Origin: Klebsiella huaxiensis
Lineage (GTDB): Bacteria > Pseudomonadota > Gammaproteobacteria > Enterobacterales > Enterobacteriaceae
Length of the DNA stretch: 64,000 nucleotides
NCBI RefSeq assembly: GCF_003261575.2
Contig: NZ_CP036175.1
Span: 5,208,001 to 5,272,000 of the forward strand
Direction: 5' to 3'
The notes under the pieces are model-generated. The model saw nothing but the letters and a program-made list of their open reading frames with translations, was not told the DNA's origin and ran no database searches. Shown here piece after piece: positions 17,598 through 25,728 of the stretch (positions are counted from its first letter, which is position 1; each line of letters starts with the position of its first letter). The position numbers were made by a program, and so were the translations under genes.

Positions 17598-18035
17598 AGA
17601 TTATAGGGTGTAGCACTCGGTGAAAGTTGTTTTCCTGCGCTGCATCCAAGTTTTCACTATTTATTCTCCACCCTCGTCGCTCTACCGTTACATTGCTTGA
17701 TGGTTCACCCATATCACGAAAAATTGACTTTACTGCATGCGATAAATTATCGGAAAAACCAGGCGGTGATGATGCAATATCTGTCAAATCCGGTGCTGGC
17801 AAAAGGGTTTGCGCGCATGGTGTTTGATTTACTGAAAGGGGGCTAATATTAAAAAGGCTGTGATAATTTTCGCAGCCTTTTATTTTTTAACGGATATTTT
17901 GTTTTTAATTCTATTGCAGGATGGTGTTTTGTTTATCTTCCCCAAGATTAGACATTCCCATAAATTTAATTTCCGAATAAATACTTCCAGTTACGTCTTT
18001 ATTATTGTCTATTTTTAGCTGGCTTTATTTTTATT
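17598..18035. other. Gap with a terminator and no convincing gene
   Basis: In E. coli this interval, between yjiR and symE, holds yjiT, yjiV and the mcrBC restriction genes; none is present here. A 25-codon frame at 17769-17846 starts MMQYLSNPVLAKGF and is followed directly by a terminator, so it may be the tail of a lost gene. I could not assign it. Confidence 0.4.
17851..17888 (+). terminator. Rho-independent terminator
   Basis: AAAAAGGCTG and CAGCCTTTTA form a stem with a 12-base loop, followed by TTTTTT. It follows the 25-codon frame at 17769 and separates the yjiR side from symE. Confidence 0.75.
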
Positions 18036-18055
18036 TACTGGGTAGATTTACAGGT
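18036..18055. promoter_or_regulatory. LexA box upstream of symE
   Basis: TACTGGGTAGATTTACAGGT contains CTG, ten bases, then CAG, with the flanking TA and AT-rich core of the SOS box. It lies 80 bp before the symE start. In E. coli, symE is LexA-repressed, so the site fits the family's known control. Confidence 0.75.
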
Positions 18056-18061
18056 GTTTAT

Positions 18062-18141
18062 TTAACGCAAGACGCCCGTGCTGCAACACGAGCGTCTTAC
18101 TAATCACAATCCCTATCGACTGAGAATAGAGACCATGACTG
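18062..18141 (-). ncRNA. symR: SymR-like antisense RNA
   Basis: E. coli symE is repressed by a 77-nt antisense RNA covering its start region. Here the minus strand has a TAGAAT hexamer (18148-18153) about 7 nt before a predicted start near 18141. It also has a terminator-like hairpin at 18069-18097 (AAGACGCTCGTG paired with CACGGGCGTCTT) followed by a modest T-rich stretch. The predicted RNA of about 80 nt overlaps the symE start codon and ribosome binding region. Ends are estimates and there is no clear -35. Confidence 0.6.
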
Positions 18142-18470
18142 ACTTCAATTCTATTGCAGAACTCATTAAACCTGTAGTGTTTCCTTCCACCCTGCGCAGC
18201 TATACCGTGTCGTATGTGACCAATTATCCAAAACACGATCGTGTACCCGCGCTGATCTTAAAAGGTCAGTGGCTTGAGAAAGCGGGTTTTACCCCCGGCA
18301 GAAAGCTGGAGGTGCGCGTTATGGACGAGTGTATTGTGCTCACCGCCAAAGTGATGGAACCCACGCTCGAGGATGCGTTTCATCGTGTGCAGAATCTCTC
18401 AAAGCGCAAGCAGCAGCAAATCATGGAGCTGATCGCGATGGTGGAAAGCAGCAAGGGAACCTTCAGTTAA
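18135..18470 (+). CDS. symE: SymE-family SOS-induced toxin
   Basis: A 111-residue protein; E. coli SymE has 113. It begins MTDFNSIAELIKPVV and carries the AbrB-like swapped-hairpin fold typical of SymE in the middle (VPALILKGQWLEKAGFTPGR, then LEVRVMDECIVLTA). E. coli SymE blocks translation and degrades or condenses nucleic acids when overproduced, and is under LexA, antisense RNA and Lon control. Both the LexA box and an antisense RNA signature are present upstream. An in-frame ATG at 18078 exists but lies inside the antisense terminator. Confidence 0.85.
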   Translation: MTDFNSIAELIKPVVFPSTLRSYTVSYVTNYPKHDRVPALILKGQWLEKAGFTPGRKLEVRVMDECIVLTAKVMEPTLEDAFHRVQNLSKRKQQQIMELIAMVESSKGTFS

Positions 18471-18588
18471 CCCCCAAAACGGGCGGCCAGATATGGCCGC
18501 CTGACTTATTACACGCAACTTGCTGCGTTATCTCCCCGGCTCGCGCTGCGGCTTCCCAGGCTACCGGTTCCCAACCATCTGCGGACCC

Positions 18589-18627
18589 GTAGCCCGGAAA
18601 AGGTGCGTCAAGCACCGCCTCCGGGGA
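18589..18627. repeat. REP-type element (partial unit)
   Basis: GTAGCCCGGAAAAGGTGCGT followed by CACCGCCTCCGGGG, a variant of the REP unit seen at 15730. It lies between the convergent symE and brnA genes. Confidence 0.8.
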
Positions 18628-18640
18628 AACATAAAGCAGG

Positions 18641-18943
18641 TTATTTCTTATTAAGATCGCGAATCATCGCTTCTCTTAAGATTGCATTCAAGCGGGTTTG
18701 GTAGCCTTTCCCAGGTCGTTTTAGCCACTCCATAACATCAGCATCAATACGTACAGAAGCCTGCGTTTTTAGCGGTCGATAAAATTTACCGCGTACCGCA
18801 TCTGACCACTGTTCATCCTCTGTTGCCGGGATATCACTGTAATCAATTTGATCATCCGTTTTCTTCGCCAGCGCTTTAAGTTCAGCATCTCGCTCGACTG
18901 TAAGCCCAGCCGGGTTATCGCGTTTATGTTTAACCATGTTCAT
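18641..18943 (-). CDS. brnA: BrnA-family antitoxin
   Basis: A 100-residue protein. The C-terminal ribbon-helix-helix, TQASVRIDADVMEWLKRPG then YQTRLNAILREAM, is the BrnA DNA-binding domain; the acidic middle (DYSDIPATEDEQWSDAVRGKFY) is the part that caps the BrnT RNase. In complete systems brnT precedes brnA and overlaps it. Here only a C-terminal piece of BrnT remains, still overlapping the first codons of brnA, so this is an orphan antitoxin. Confidence 0.83.
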   Translation of the reverse strand: MNMVKHKRDNPAGLTVERDAELKALAKKTDDQIDYSDIPATEDEQWSDAVRGKFYRPLKTQASVRIDADVMEWLKRPGKGYQTRLNAILREAMIRDLNKK

Positions 18944-19019
18944 AACGATTCCTCTCTTTGCTGTTCGCCTTCCAGGCGCTGATGATATGAACGACCTCTG
19001 TTACGCTTTCAAAATGGAT
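18930..19019 (-). pseudogene. brnT: Truncated brnT toxin gene (C-terminal remnant)
   Basis: In the frame ending at the TAA at 18930-18932 the translation includes EVVHIISAWKANSKERNRYE before the stop. It matches the conserved BrnT C-terminus (IIS-x-RKA-x-x-RE-x-x-RYE). The frame stays open to a GTG at 19085, but upstream of about codon 22 it no longer looks like BrnT, and REP DNA follows. The catalytic N-terminal part is absent. The 14-base overlap with brnA is the normal operon junction. Confidence 0.65.
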
Positions 19020-19112
19020 TGTATATACAAAAAAGTACAGACAATTATCTGGAGATAAGAATGTCAACGTTGGAAAAAACCTCACATTTTTAAAGCAGGA
19101 TTTGTAAAGGTT

Positions 19113-19207
19113 CTCCCGGTGGCGCTGCGCTGACCGGGCTACGGGTTCACAGCCGTCTGCGGGCCGGTAGCCCGGACAGGCGCGTCAAGCGCCGCCTCCG
19201 GGGAAAC
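19113..19207. repeat. REP pair (BIME)
   Basis: Two inverted REP units: TCCCGGTGGCGCTGCGCTGA with CCGGGCTACGGG, and GTAGCCCGGACAGGCGCGTC with GCGCCGCCTCCGGGG. It sits between the brnT stump and fosA and may mark the deletion endpoint that removed the brnT 5' part. Confidence 0.85.
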
Positions 19208-19234
19208 AACGCGCAATTTAGCTCCAGCCGTCCG

Positions 19235-19657
19235 CTAGTCCTCGCCAAAAAACACCATGCCTTTATAGGGTTTCTCCCGGCAGGCTGCCAGGCGCTGGGC
19301 GAGGCTGCCGACGTGCAGCTCCAGCTTATGACCGTCCGGGTCGAGGAAATAGTGCGATGCGCCTTCGCTTTTATTCGTTTTCCATACCGGGACGCCAGCC
19401 GCATTCAAGCGCTCGGCAAAACCCGCAAAGTTCTCTTGCGCAATACTAAACGCGTAATGTGTATAATCGCTCTCCTCCGGCGGGGTGACCTGCCGCTGCG
19501 GATCCAGCGACAGGCACAGCCACAGATCGCCGCAGGAGAGATACGCGCCGTTGTCCCACTGCGCGTGCAGCGTCATCCCCGGAAGCTGCTGATAAAACGC
19601 CACGCTCGGCGCCAGCTGGCTGACCGCCAGGGTCAGGTGATTTAATCCGCTTAACAT
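19235..19657 (-). CDS. fosA: FosA glutathione transferase (fosfomycin resistance)
   Basis: A 140-residue vicinal-oxygen-chelate protein. The metal ligands are His7 (LNHLTLAV), His67 (DYTHYAFS) and Glu113 (HKLELHVG); the potassium-binding loop is SEGASHY. It adds glutathione to the epoxide of fosfomycin using Mn2+ and K+. The sequence is close to the chromosomal FosA of Klebsiella. Its ATG overlaps the stop of the upstream LysR gene, so the two are translationally coupled. Confidence 0.95.
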   Translation of the reverse strand: MLSGLNHLTLAVSQLAPSVAFYQQLPGMTLHAQWDNGAYLSCGDLWLCLSLDPQRQVTPPEESDYTHYAFSIAQENFAGFAERLNAAGVPVWKTNKSEGASHYFLDPDGHKLELHVGSLAQRLAACREKPYKGMVFFGED

Positions 19658-20559
19658 CGCTTATCCTCTAATGACATGACGATTTGCTGGCGCAGCCACC
19701 GATGCGCCGGGTCGCGGTGCCAGCGCTCGTGCCACAGCATCAGCATATCGAACCCGGCCACCGCCAGCGGCGGTTCGACCACCGTCAGGCCACGAGTTCC
19801 GCGCACCAGACGCTCCGGCAGCACCGCCACCAGCTCGCTATTGCGCAGCGTCTCCAGCATAAACAGGAAGTGTGGCACCGAAAGGACAACCCGCCGCGCC
19901 AGCCCGAGGTTCGCCAGCGCGGTATCGGTTGCCGCGCTGAATCCCCCGCCGTCTGGCGAGACAATCACCTGTTCTAACTGGCAGAACTGCTCCAGGCTCA
20001 ATGTAGATTGCAACGCCGGATGCCCCGCTCTGCCCGCCAGCACGTAGCGTTCGCGAAACAGCAGACGCTGATGCAACCCCGGCGGCGCGCCGTCATGAGT
20101 ATGGAAAAACAGATCCACTTCATCGCGATCCGCCTGCTGAATCAACCGCGAGGGCTGTAGTTCAAACACCGCCAGACGGCTGGCAGGAGAAGCAGTACGC
20201 AGCACGTTGAGCGCTGGCAGCAGGATCGCCGAGGCCATATAGTCCGTTGCCGCCACGCGCCAGGTCTGCGCCGCCGTCGCCGGGTCAAATGCCTGAACTG
20301 GCACAACCGCCAACTCCAGCGCCAGCAGCGCATCGCGCAGCGGCCCGCGTAGCTCATCGGCGCGGGCGGTTGGCTGCATCCCACGCGGACCCGGCAGCAG
20401 CAGCGGATCGGCGAAAATCTCCCGCAGCCTCGCCAATTGAACGCTGACCGAGGGCTGCGACAAATTAAGGCGCTGCGCCGCTCGAGTGACGTTATTTTCG
20501 CTGAGCAGTACGTCGAGGGTGCGCAGCAGGTTGAGGTCCAGACGCTGAATATTAATCAT
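19651..20559 (-). CDS. LysR-family regulator coupled to fosA
   Basis: A 302-residue LysR protein with the winged helix at residues 6-65 (LDLNLLRTLDVLLSENNVTR, then LSQPSVSVQLARLR) and an effector domain after that. I place the start at the ATG at 20559 (AGGT upstream) rather than 20574. It is divergent from the quinone oxidoreductase at 20647, and a TACCT-N7-AGGTA dyad lies in the 87 bp between, so it probably controls that gene and itself. Through the overlap with fosA it also sets FosA level. Confidence 0.87.
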   Translation of the reverse strand: MINIQRLDLNLLRTLDVLLSENNVTRAAQRLNLSQPSVSVQLARLREIFADPLLLPGPRGMQPTARADELRGPLRDALLALELAVVPVQAFDPATAAQTWRVAATDYMASAILLPALNVLRTASPASRLAVFELQPSRLIQQADRDEVDLFFHTHDGAPPGLHQRLLFRERYVLAGRAGHPALQSTLSLEQFCQLEQVIVSPDGGGFSAATDTALANLGLARRVVLSVPHFLFMLETLRNSELVAVLPERLVRGTRGLTVVEPPLAVAGFDMLMLWHERWHRDPAHRWLRQQIVMSLEDKRC

Positions 20560-20564
20560 CACTA

Positions 20565-20581
20565 TACCTGTCATTAAGGTA
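20565..20581. promoter_or_regulatory. Candidate LysR operator dyad
   Basis: TACCTGTCATTAAGGTA has 5-bp inverted arms and a 7-bp spacer, the LysR-type layout. It is 5 bp before the LysR start codon and 66 bp before the oxidoreductase start. The function is inferred. Confidence 0.4.
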
Positions 20582-20646
20582 ATTCATTTCTACTATAACG
20601 CCGCGCCCTCTACTCTGCAGCTCTCCATTGCTCAGAGGTTACTTCC

Positions 20647-21429
20647 ATGAAAGTGTTACTGATTTACGCCCATCCCGAACCGCGTTCGCTTAACGGCGCG
20701 CTGAAAGATTTTGCCGTGCAGCATCTTCAAAATGCCGGTCACGAAGTACAGGTTTCTGATCTTTACGCCATGCGCTGGAAGGCAGGGTTTGATGCCGACG
20801 ACAGTAACGCTTTGCCGGTCGGAGATGTCTGGCGGGCAACGCGGGATTCACAATATGCCTTTGCCCACGGCACGCAACGCGCGGATATCACTGGCGAACA
20901 GGAGAAGCTGCTATGGGCCGATACGGTGATTTTTCAGTTCCCGCTGTGGTGGTTTTCTATGCCCGCCATTATGAAAGGCTGGATTGACCGGGTCTACGCT
21001 TACGGGTTTGCTTACGGCGTCGGCGAACATAGCGACAAACACTGGGGAGATCGCTATGGTGAAGGGACGTTTGCGGGCAAGCGGGCGATGCTGATCGTCA
21101 CCGCCGGAGGATGGGCAGAGCACTACGCGCCGCGCGGGATTAACGGTCCTATCGACGATATCCTGTTCCCCATTCAGCACGGGATGCTGTTCTACCCCGG
21201 CTTTGACGTGTTGCCGCCGCTGGTGTTTTACCGTACCGACAAAATCGATGAACATCGCTTTAATACGCTACGCGACGAACTGGCCCAGCGGCTTGATACG
21301 CTCACCGAAACCGCGCCGATCCCCTTCCGCCGCCAGAACCATGGCGATTACCTGATCCCTTCTCTGGCTCTGCGCCCGGAGCTATCACCGGGTGAAAGCG
21401 GTTTAGGCGTACATCTAGACCACAATTAA
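20647..21429 (+). CDS. NAD(P)H:quinone oxidoreductase-like flavoprotein
   Basis: A 260-residue flavodoxin-fold protein. It has KVLLIYAHPEPRSLNGALKD at the N-terminus (FMN or FAD phosphate binding), FQFPLWWFSMPAIMKGWIDR in the middle and VTAGGWAEHYAPRGING later, the pattern of the DT-diaphorase / KefF family. It would reduce quinones by two electrons in the cytoplasm. It is divergent from the LysR gene next to fosA, so oxidative or electrophile stress may link the two. Confidence 0.85.
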   Translation: MKVLLIYAHPEPRSLNGALKDFAVQHLQNAGHEVQVSDLYAMRWKAGFDADDSNALPVGDVWRATRDSQYAFAHGTQRADITGEQEKLLWADTVIFQFPLWWFSMPAIMKGWIDRVYAYGFAYGVGEHSDKHWGDRYGEGTFAGKRAMLIVTAGGWAEHYAPRGINGPIDDILFPIQHGMLFYPGFDVLPPLVFYRTDKIDEHRFNTLRDELAQRLDTLTETAPIPFRRQNHGDYLIPSLALRPELSPGESGLGVHLDHN

Positions 21430-21446
21430 TTTACACCCTAAATAAT

Positions 21447-21487
21447 TCGGCCTGCGCTAACACCGAAGGGGCAAAGCCGCAGGCCGA
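21447..21487. terminator. Hairpin between convergent genes
   Basis: TCGGCCTGCG and CGCAGGCCGA form a perfect 10-bp stem with a 21-base loop between the convergent oxidoreductase and yegI genes. The preceding CCCTAAATAATTCG matches the edge of the repeats at 25729 and 59313, so it may be a shortened copy of that family acting as a terminator. Confidence 0.55.
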
Positions 21488-21504
21488 GTCACGAGGTGGA
21501 GATA

Positions 21505-23463
21505 TTAGCATAGGCTGAAATCGGCCTGCGTCTGCGCCAGCTTTTTCGCGGCCTCCTGTAACGGATCACGCAGCGCCGCCATCCGTTGATCGGACTCCAG
21601 ACTAAAACGCTGTAGCTCTAACGCACCTTGAGTTAAGACCGCCTCCAGCGCCACCCGCCGTGCGGCGAACTTCGCCTTCACCGCGTTGGTGTCGCTGAGC
21701 GGTACCGCTTCGGCCGCGTTGAAGAAAAAGCGCCGTTCGCAACTGGCCTTCCACTCCAGCACCGCCTGGGCCAGATGATTTCCAAAACCTTTTACTGTTA
21801 TTAACTTTCGTTTGCTGACATCCGCCGCAGTTTTAATACCGGACGAAAGCAGTGCCGCCTTGCGTGTAGGGCCGACGCCGTGGATCGACGCAGAGGCAAT
21901 CAGGCATGTTGCGAGAAATTTATTCCGTTGACGTTCCCGTGCCGTCTTTTGCAGATCGTCAAGTTCTGCCTTTTCCGCTGCCGGGAGACCATCAAGCTCT
22001 TCTTTGCGCTGCATCAGCGCCGCACGTTTGGCTATAAAACCTTCGGGCCCGCAAGAGTGCTGCGCCTGATTGACGAGCTGCCGATACTCATTTTCGGCAA
22101 GATCCATCGCCGTACGGCGCTGCTGTACTTCCTCTTTACGCAGCAGCTTACCGATATGCTTTACCCCCCAGACCGCCAGAGCGCCGCCAATCAACGACCA
22201 AAGCCATCCCTGCGACATATAGAAAACTTTCATCGTCACAACCATTATCACGATGGCAGTAAACGCCACCACGAATTGAGCGACGGTAACCGCTTTTTTC
22301 CCTGGGATATTCTGCGGTAACGGGCGAGGTGTTACCTGATAATGTAAAGCGGAGGGAAGATTCAACGGCCGCGGCGGCGATGCTGCCGCGATCGCGCCCA
22401 TCACTCTGGCCATAACAAAATTACCCGCTGACGTTCTGACGGTAACATTCAAATCGATAAAATAGCTCACCCCCTGATCTTCAAGCTCGCACCAGGGGCA
22501 GTGGGTTAAATGGCGAGGGAAAACATGCATTGCAGAGGCGGCGCATTTTCTTAGTTGCTGGCGTACCTGATCCAGCGCACTAACCCACTGCTGTGCCGTC
22601 GGACGCCCTTTTTCAACCCCTTGTTCGGTGAACGCCAGATGAAACATAGAAGCCAGCGAATGGGGAAGTATCGATATGGGAATAGAGCGCGGAGGCGGCC
22701 GAAAGCCGCGCTGCTGATAATCGCTGGCGTAAGCGTAACGAAAATGCGCAATATCCGATTCCAGCGCATTACCCACCTCTTTTAACAACGGAATACCGGA
22801 ATAAGGGTGCCGACCGCCAAACAAAACATGGAAAATCAGCAGCGCGAGGCCGAAGTTATCGTGGTTTTGTGTACGGTTAAACCCGGAGAAGGAAGGTAAT
22901 GATTGCAGCTCTGGCGGGGTAAAATGCGCCACGCCGACCTCACAAAGATGCAGCGTGCCCCGTTCATCAATCTGGAACGAATCACTGTCTATCAGGACAA
23001 CCTTGCTGTCTTTCCCCACCATAAAGCTGTTCTGATTCACATCACCGACAATATGCCCGTGAGCGTGGACAGTTTCGAAAGAGGCGGCGATATTGCGAGC
23101 AACATACAGCAAAAAATCCCATGCTGAATCAGGGTAATGCTGCCGCCGATGTGCAGGGCTATAGACCATATGGATCGGCTCTTTTCCTGTGACCTTAGGC
23201 ATCAGGAAGCCCACCACCTTACCTCCACGCCCGGCGTGCAGCGTTGTCTGCGGCCAGGCGATATAACTAAAGAGCTGCTCGTCTGCTGTTGCCGCCATAA
23301 AGCTCAGCTTGGCCTGCTTCAGGTTGTCCGGCGGCGTGTGATAAATCTTGGCAACGCTGTCACGCCGTTCCGCCACCTCAAACACCGAGCCTTCGCCGCC
23401 CTTGCCTAACTCCCGCCCCAGCGTTACCGCATCGCCGGTGGATGTATATAAATGTCCTTTCAT
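21505..23463 (-). CDS. yegI: Membrane-bound protein-kinase-like protein, YegI
   Basis: A 652-residue protein from the ATG at 23463, which overlaps the pphC stop (ATGA). The N-terminal kinase domain has the Gly-rich loop LGKGGEGSVFEV, the lysine in AKIYH, a catalytic loop HGHIVGDVNQNSF and the metal motif LIDSDSF. Two transmembrane helices follow at about residues 390-435, then a coiled coil and a helix-hairpin-helix (SIHGVGPTRKAALLSSG). E. coli YegI is a Ser/Thr kinase opposed by PphC. Third gene of the yegL-pphC-yegI operon. Confidence 0.88.
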   Translation of the reverse strand: MKGHLYTSTGDAVTLGRELGKGGEGSVFEVAERRDSVAKIYHTPPDNLKQAKLSFMAATADEQLFSYIAWPQTTLHAGRGGKVVGFLMPKVTGKEPIHMVYSPAHRRQHYPDSAWDFLLYVARNIAASFETVHAHGHIVGDVNQNSFMVGKDSKVVLIDSDSFQIDERGTLHLCEVGVAHFTPPELQSLPSFSGFNRTQNHDNFGLALLIFHVLFGGRHPYSGIPLLKEVGNALESDIAHFRYAYASDYQQRGFRPPPRSIPISILPHSLASMFHLAFTEQGVEKGRPTAQQWVSALDQVRQQLRKCAASAMHVFPRHLTHCPWCELEDQGVSYFIDLNVTVRTSAGNFVMARVMGAIAAASPPRPLNLPSALHYQVTPRPLPQNIPGKKAVTVAQFVVAFTAIVIMVVTMKVFYMSQGWLWSLIGGALAVWGVKHIGKLLRKEEVQQRRTAMDLAENEYRQLVNQAQHSCGPEGFIAKRAALMQRKEELDGLPAAEKAELDDLQKTARERQRNKFLATCLIASASIHGVGPTRKAALLSSGIKTAADVSKRKLITVKGFGNHLAQAVLEWKASCERRFFFNAAEAVPLSDTNAVKAKFAARRVALEAVLTQGALELQRFSLESDQRMAALRDPLQEAAKKLAQTQADFSLC

Positions 23464-24233
23464 GGCGCCCACAACGCCAGCGCCAGCGTTTTATCATCAT
23501 CCGTGCGTTCATTAACCGACGGGCTGCCCAAAAATTCGACCAACAGGTCCGGTAACATTGCCGCCTGCTGCGGCGAAACGCTGGCCATCACGTTGAAAAA
23601 TGGCGTAAAAAACGGCTCATGAGGAGTATTGTCCGTAAGATTAAGCGCCAGCCGCTGGATGCCGTCGGTAAACGCCGCAACCTTCAGCGCTTGCGCTGGT
23701 ATGAAATGCGTCTCCAGTAAGTTCACTGCGTCTTCATCCGTCACAAACCAGGTCATATTGGCATACTCGCCAGTCATCGGTACTAGCGGAACTTCTAACC
23801 CTTTGCCGCAATCCACGACCACGCCGCCGTCGCCAATCTGCATAATAAGCGTCGCGTTTTCCATAGAGAGTACGCCTAAAAAGGTGCAGGCATAATCGCG
23901 CGCTATCAGTGAGTGGGCGGCGGCCACCGCCAGAATTCGTTCCTTTATGACCAGTACGATATCAACTGCTAACGCTTCATTAAGCTCAAACGCGCCCTGG
24001 CGTACTCTGTCAGACAGCCAGGCCGATGCTGCTTCAACAGCCAGTTCAGCCCCTTCACCGCCCCGCTGTGCGCTGCCTGCGCCGTCGGAGACAAACAGTG
24101 AAAGCAGCGGCTGCCCATCGTTGAGCATATCAACCCTTGCCAGGCAGCGATCCTGGCAAGGGGTTTGGGTGCTGAGATGAGACGTACCAACCTCGGAACC
24201 ATAAACCAGACGCCAGGTCACACTGACGCCCAC
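23460..24233 (-). CDS. pphC: PP2C-type protein phosphatase, PphC (YegK)
   Basis: A 257-residue protein, or 253 if it starts at the GTG at 24221, which would match E. coli PphC and make a GTGA overlap with yegL. PP2C features include SLFVSDGAGSAQRGGEGAEL and MQIGDGGVVV (metal-binding aspartates) and AFTDGIQRLAL. It removes phosphate from Ser/Thr residues, presumably those added by YegI. The gene overlaps yegL at its 5' end and yegI at its 3' end. Confidence 0.88.
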   Translation of the reverse strand: MGVSVTWRLVYGSEVGTSHLSTQTPCQDRCLARVDMLNDGQPLLSLFVSDGAGSAQRGGEGAELAVEAASAWLSDRVRQGAFELNEALAVDIVLVIKERILAVAAAHSLIARDYACTFLGVLSMENATLIMQIGDGGVVVDCGKGLEVPLVPMTGEYANMTWFVTDEDAVNLLETHFIPAQALKVAAFTDGIQRLALNLTDNTPHEPFFTPFFNVMASVSPQQAAMLPDLLVEFLGSPSVNERTDDDKTLALALWAP

Positions 24234-24877
24234 CCTTTTGGTGATTCAAGTGCGACTTCGGTTCCCGGCGTGGAGCGGGAAACGGAACGCAGCGAGCTGG
24301 AAAGCCAGCTAAACAGTTCACGGAACTGCAGTCCCTGTAACGATAGCGGCTGCCGTACGCTAATTTTCGCCAGCGTGTTCATATCCGCGCTCTGTACGCC
24401 AATGGAGAAAAAGGCGAACTTTTTGGCGGCTTCGCCTTCGCTGACCATGGCCGCCGCCGACTGCCAGCTATCCGTCGGCCCACCATCGGTGATCAGAAAG
24501 ACCCACGGGCGGTAATATGAAATGCCGTTAGCGCGGTACTCGCGTTTACGCTCTTCAACCATATTGAGCGCCTGGGTGATAGCCGCCCCCATTGGCGTAT
24601 CGCCCTGCGCATAGAGGATCGGCGGGAAAAAGCTTTCCGCGCTGGTGAAGGGTTGTTCCACTTTTACCGGGCCAAACGTCACGATGCTTAAATCAACGCG
24701 TTTCATCGCCAGCGCATCTGAAAGCAGTTCATCGCGAAAGGTCATCAGACCGGCATTGAGTTCATTGATAGGGCGGCCGATCATCGACCCAGAGACATCC
24801 AGCAGCAGTACGCAAGGGCAGCGTGGCTCTGGATTACTGGCAAAATCACTGGTACCAAAGGTAATTTGTTCGCTCAT
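24218..24877 (-). CDS. yegL: VWA-domain protein YegL (TerY-like)
   Basis: A 219-residue protein, the same length as E. coli YegL, starting MSEQITFGTSDFA with AAAGGAATT upstream. A von Willebrand A domain fills the protein: the MIDAS motif DVSGSMIGRP at residues about 28-37, and DTPMGAA and ITDGGPTD later. With the PP2C and kinase genes it forms the TerY-phosphorylation-triad layout known from tellurite-resistance loci. The 246-bp region to the tetR-type gene holds the operon promoter. Confidence 0.88.
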   Translation of the reverse strand: MSEQITFGTSDFASNPEPRCPCVLLLDVSGSMIGRPINELNAGLMTFRDELLSDALAMKRVDLSIVTFGPVKVEQPFTSAESFFPPILYAQGDTPMGAAITQALNMVEERKREYRANGISYYRPWVFLITDGGPTDSWQSAAAMVSEGEAAKKFAFFSIGVQSADMNTLAKISVRQPLSLQGLQFRELFSWLSSSLRSVSRSTPGTEVALESPKGWASV

Positions 24878-25120
24878 GAGAATTCCTTTCTGTATTTGAG
24901 TGGTGTCATCACAACGAGGTGGATAATCCATCCCATACCTAACGTTGGCAGAGGTGATAATAACCTGGGAAATTAAAAAAATAGTAAATAATAAATGGGT
25001 TAGCGCGGAACAAGCGGACGAAGAATACCACCACAATTCACAAGGTGAATTGTGAGCCTCCACGCAATAACCGAATCCCATCCCGGTGCGCCTCTTCGCA
25101 TATTGATAGCGATCAAGAAT

Positions 25121-25146
25121 AATCATACCGTCTGGTCGGTATGATT
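25121..25146. promoter_or_regulatory. Perfect palindromic operator at the tetR-type start
   Basis: AATCATACCG and CGGTATGATT are exact inverted 10-bp arms around TCTGGT. The site ends 6 bp before the likely TetR start codon, so binding there would block its own transcription and possibly the divergent yegL operon. Confidence 0.75.
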
Positions 25147-25152
25147 CGGGCC

Positions 25153-25725
25153 ATGAACACAGAAGCCCAACATCGAAAAAAAGACCCGGTCCGTTTATAT
25201 AAGCAGTTGCTGGAATCAGCGGCCACCATTGCCGGTCGGGACGGAATCGCCGCTCTCTCGCTAAACGCCGTTGCGCGCGAGGCGGGTGTCAGCAAAGGCG
25301 GCTTACTGCACCATTTCCCGAACAAACAGGCGCTGATTTTTGCCCTCTTTGCCCGCCTGCTGGCGATTATGGAGGAGGCGATTTCTGAGCTGATGGCTGC
25401 AGATAATATCTCTTATGGCCGCTTTACCCGCGCCTATCTGCACTACTTGTCAGCCCCGGAGCTGACGGACACCCAGGAGAGCCGCCAGTTAATGGTGCTG
25501 TCGCTGGCGATGCCGGATGAGCCGGTACTGCGAAAATGCTGGCGCGACTGGATGCTTGACCATCTGGCGAAGGGTGACGAACTGGACAATAGCCATACCG
25601 GCACGCTGGTGCGCTATGCGGCGGACGGCATCTGGCTATCGGAATTAACCGAGGGGCGCACGATGAGCGCCGGGCACCGGCAGTCGCTGGTCAGCGATCT
25701 GACGAAGATGACGCTTCCTGCGTGA
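25153..25725 (+). CDS. TetR-family transcriptional regulator
   Basis: A 190-residue protein from the ATG at 25153. An in-frame ATG at 25141 lies inside the palindromic operator. The N-terminal helix-turn-helix is LSLNAVAREAGVSKGGLLHH, with FPNKQALIFALFARLLAIME beginning the ligand domain. No transporter or enzyme gene is adjacent on the same strand; the divergent yegL-pphC-yegI operon is the closest candidate target besides itself. Confidence 0.87.
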   Translation: MNTEAQHRKKDPVRLYKQLLESAATIAGRDGIAALSLNAVAREAGVSKGGLLHHFPNKQALIFALFARLLAIMEEAISELMAADNISYGRFTRAYLHYLSAPELTDTQESRQLMVLSLAMPDEPVLRKCWRDWMLDHLAKGDELDNSHTGTLVRYAADGIWLSELTEGRTMSAGHRQSLVSDLTKMTLPA

Positions 25726-25728
25726 AGC

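Noticed and set aside
17769..17846. 25-codon frame MMQYLSNPVLAKGF followed by a terminator
   Set aside because: Possible tail of a lost gene, but no family is recognisable and the ribosome site is weak; mentioned only in the gap entry.
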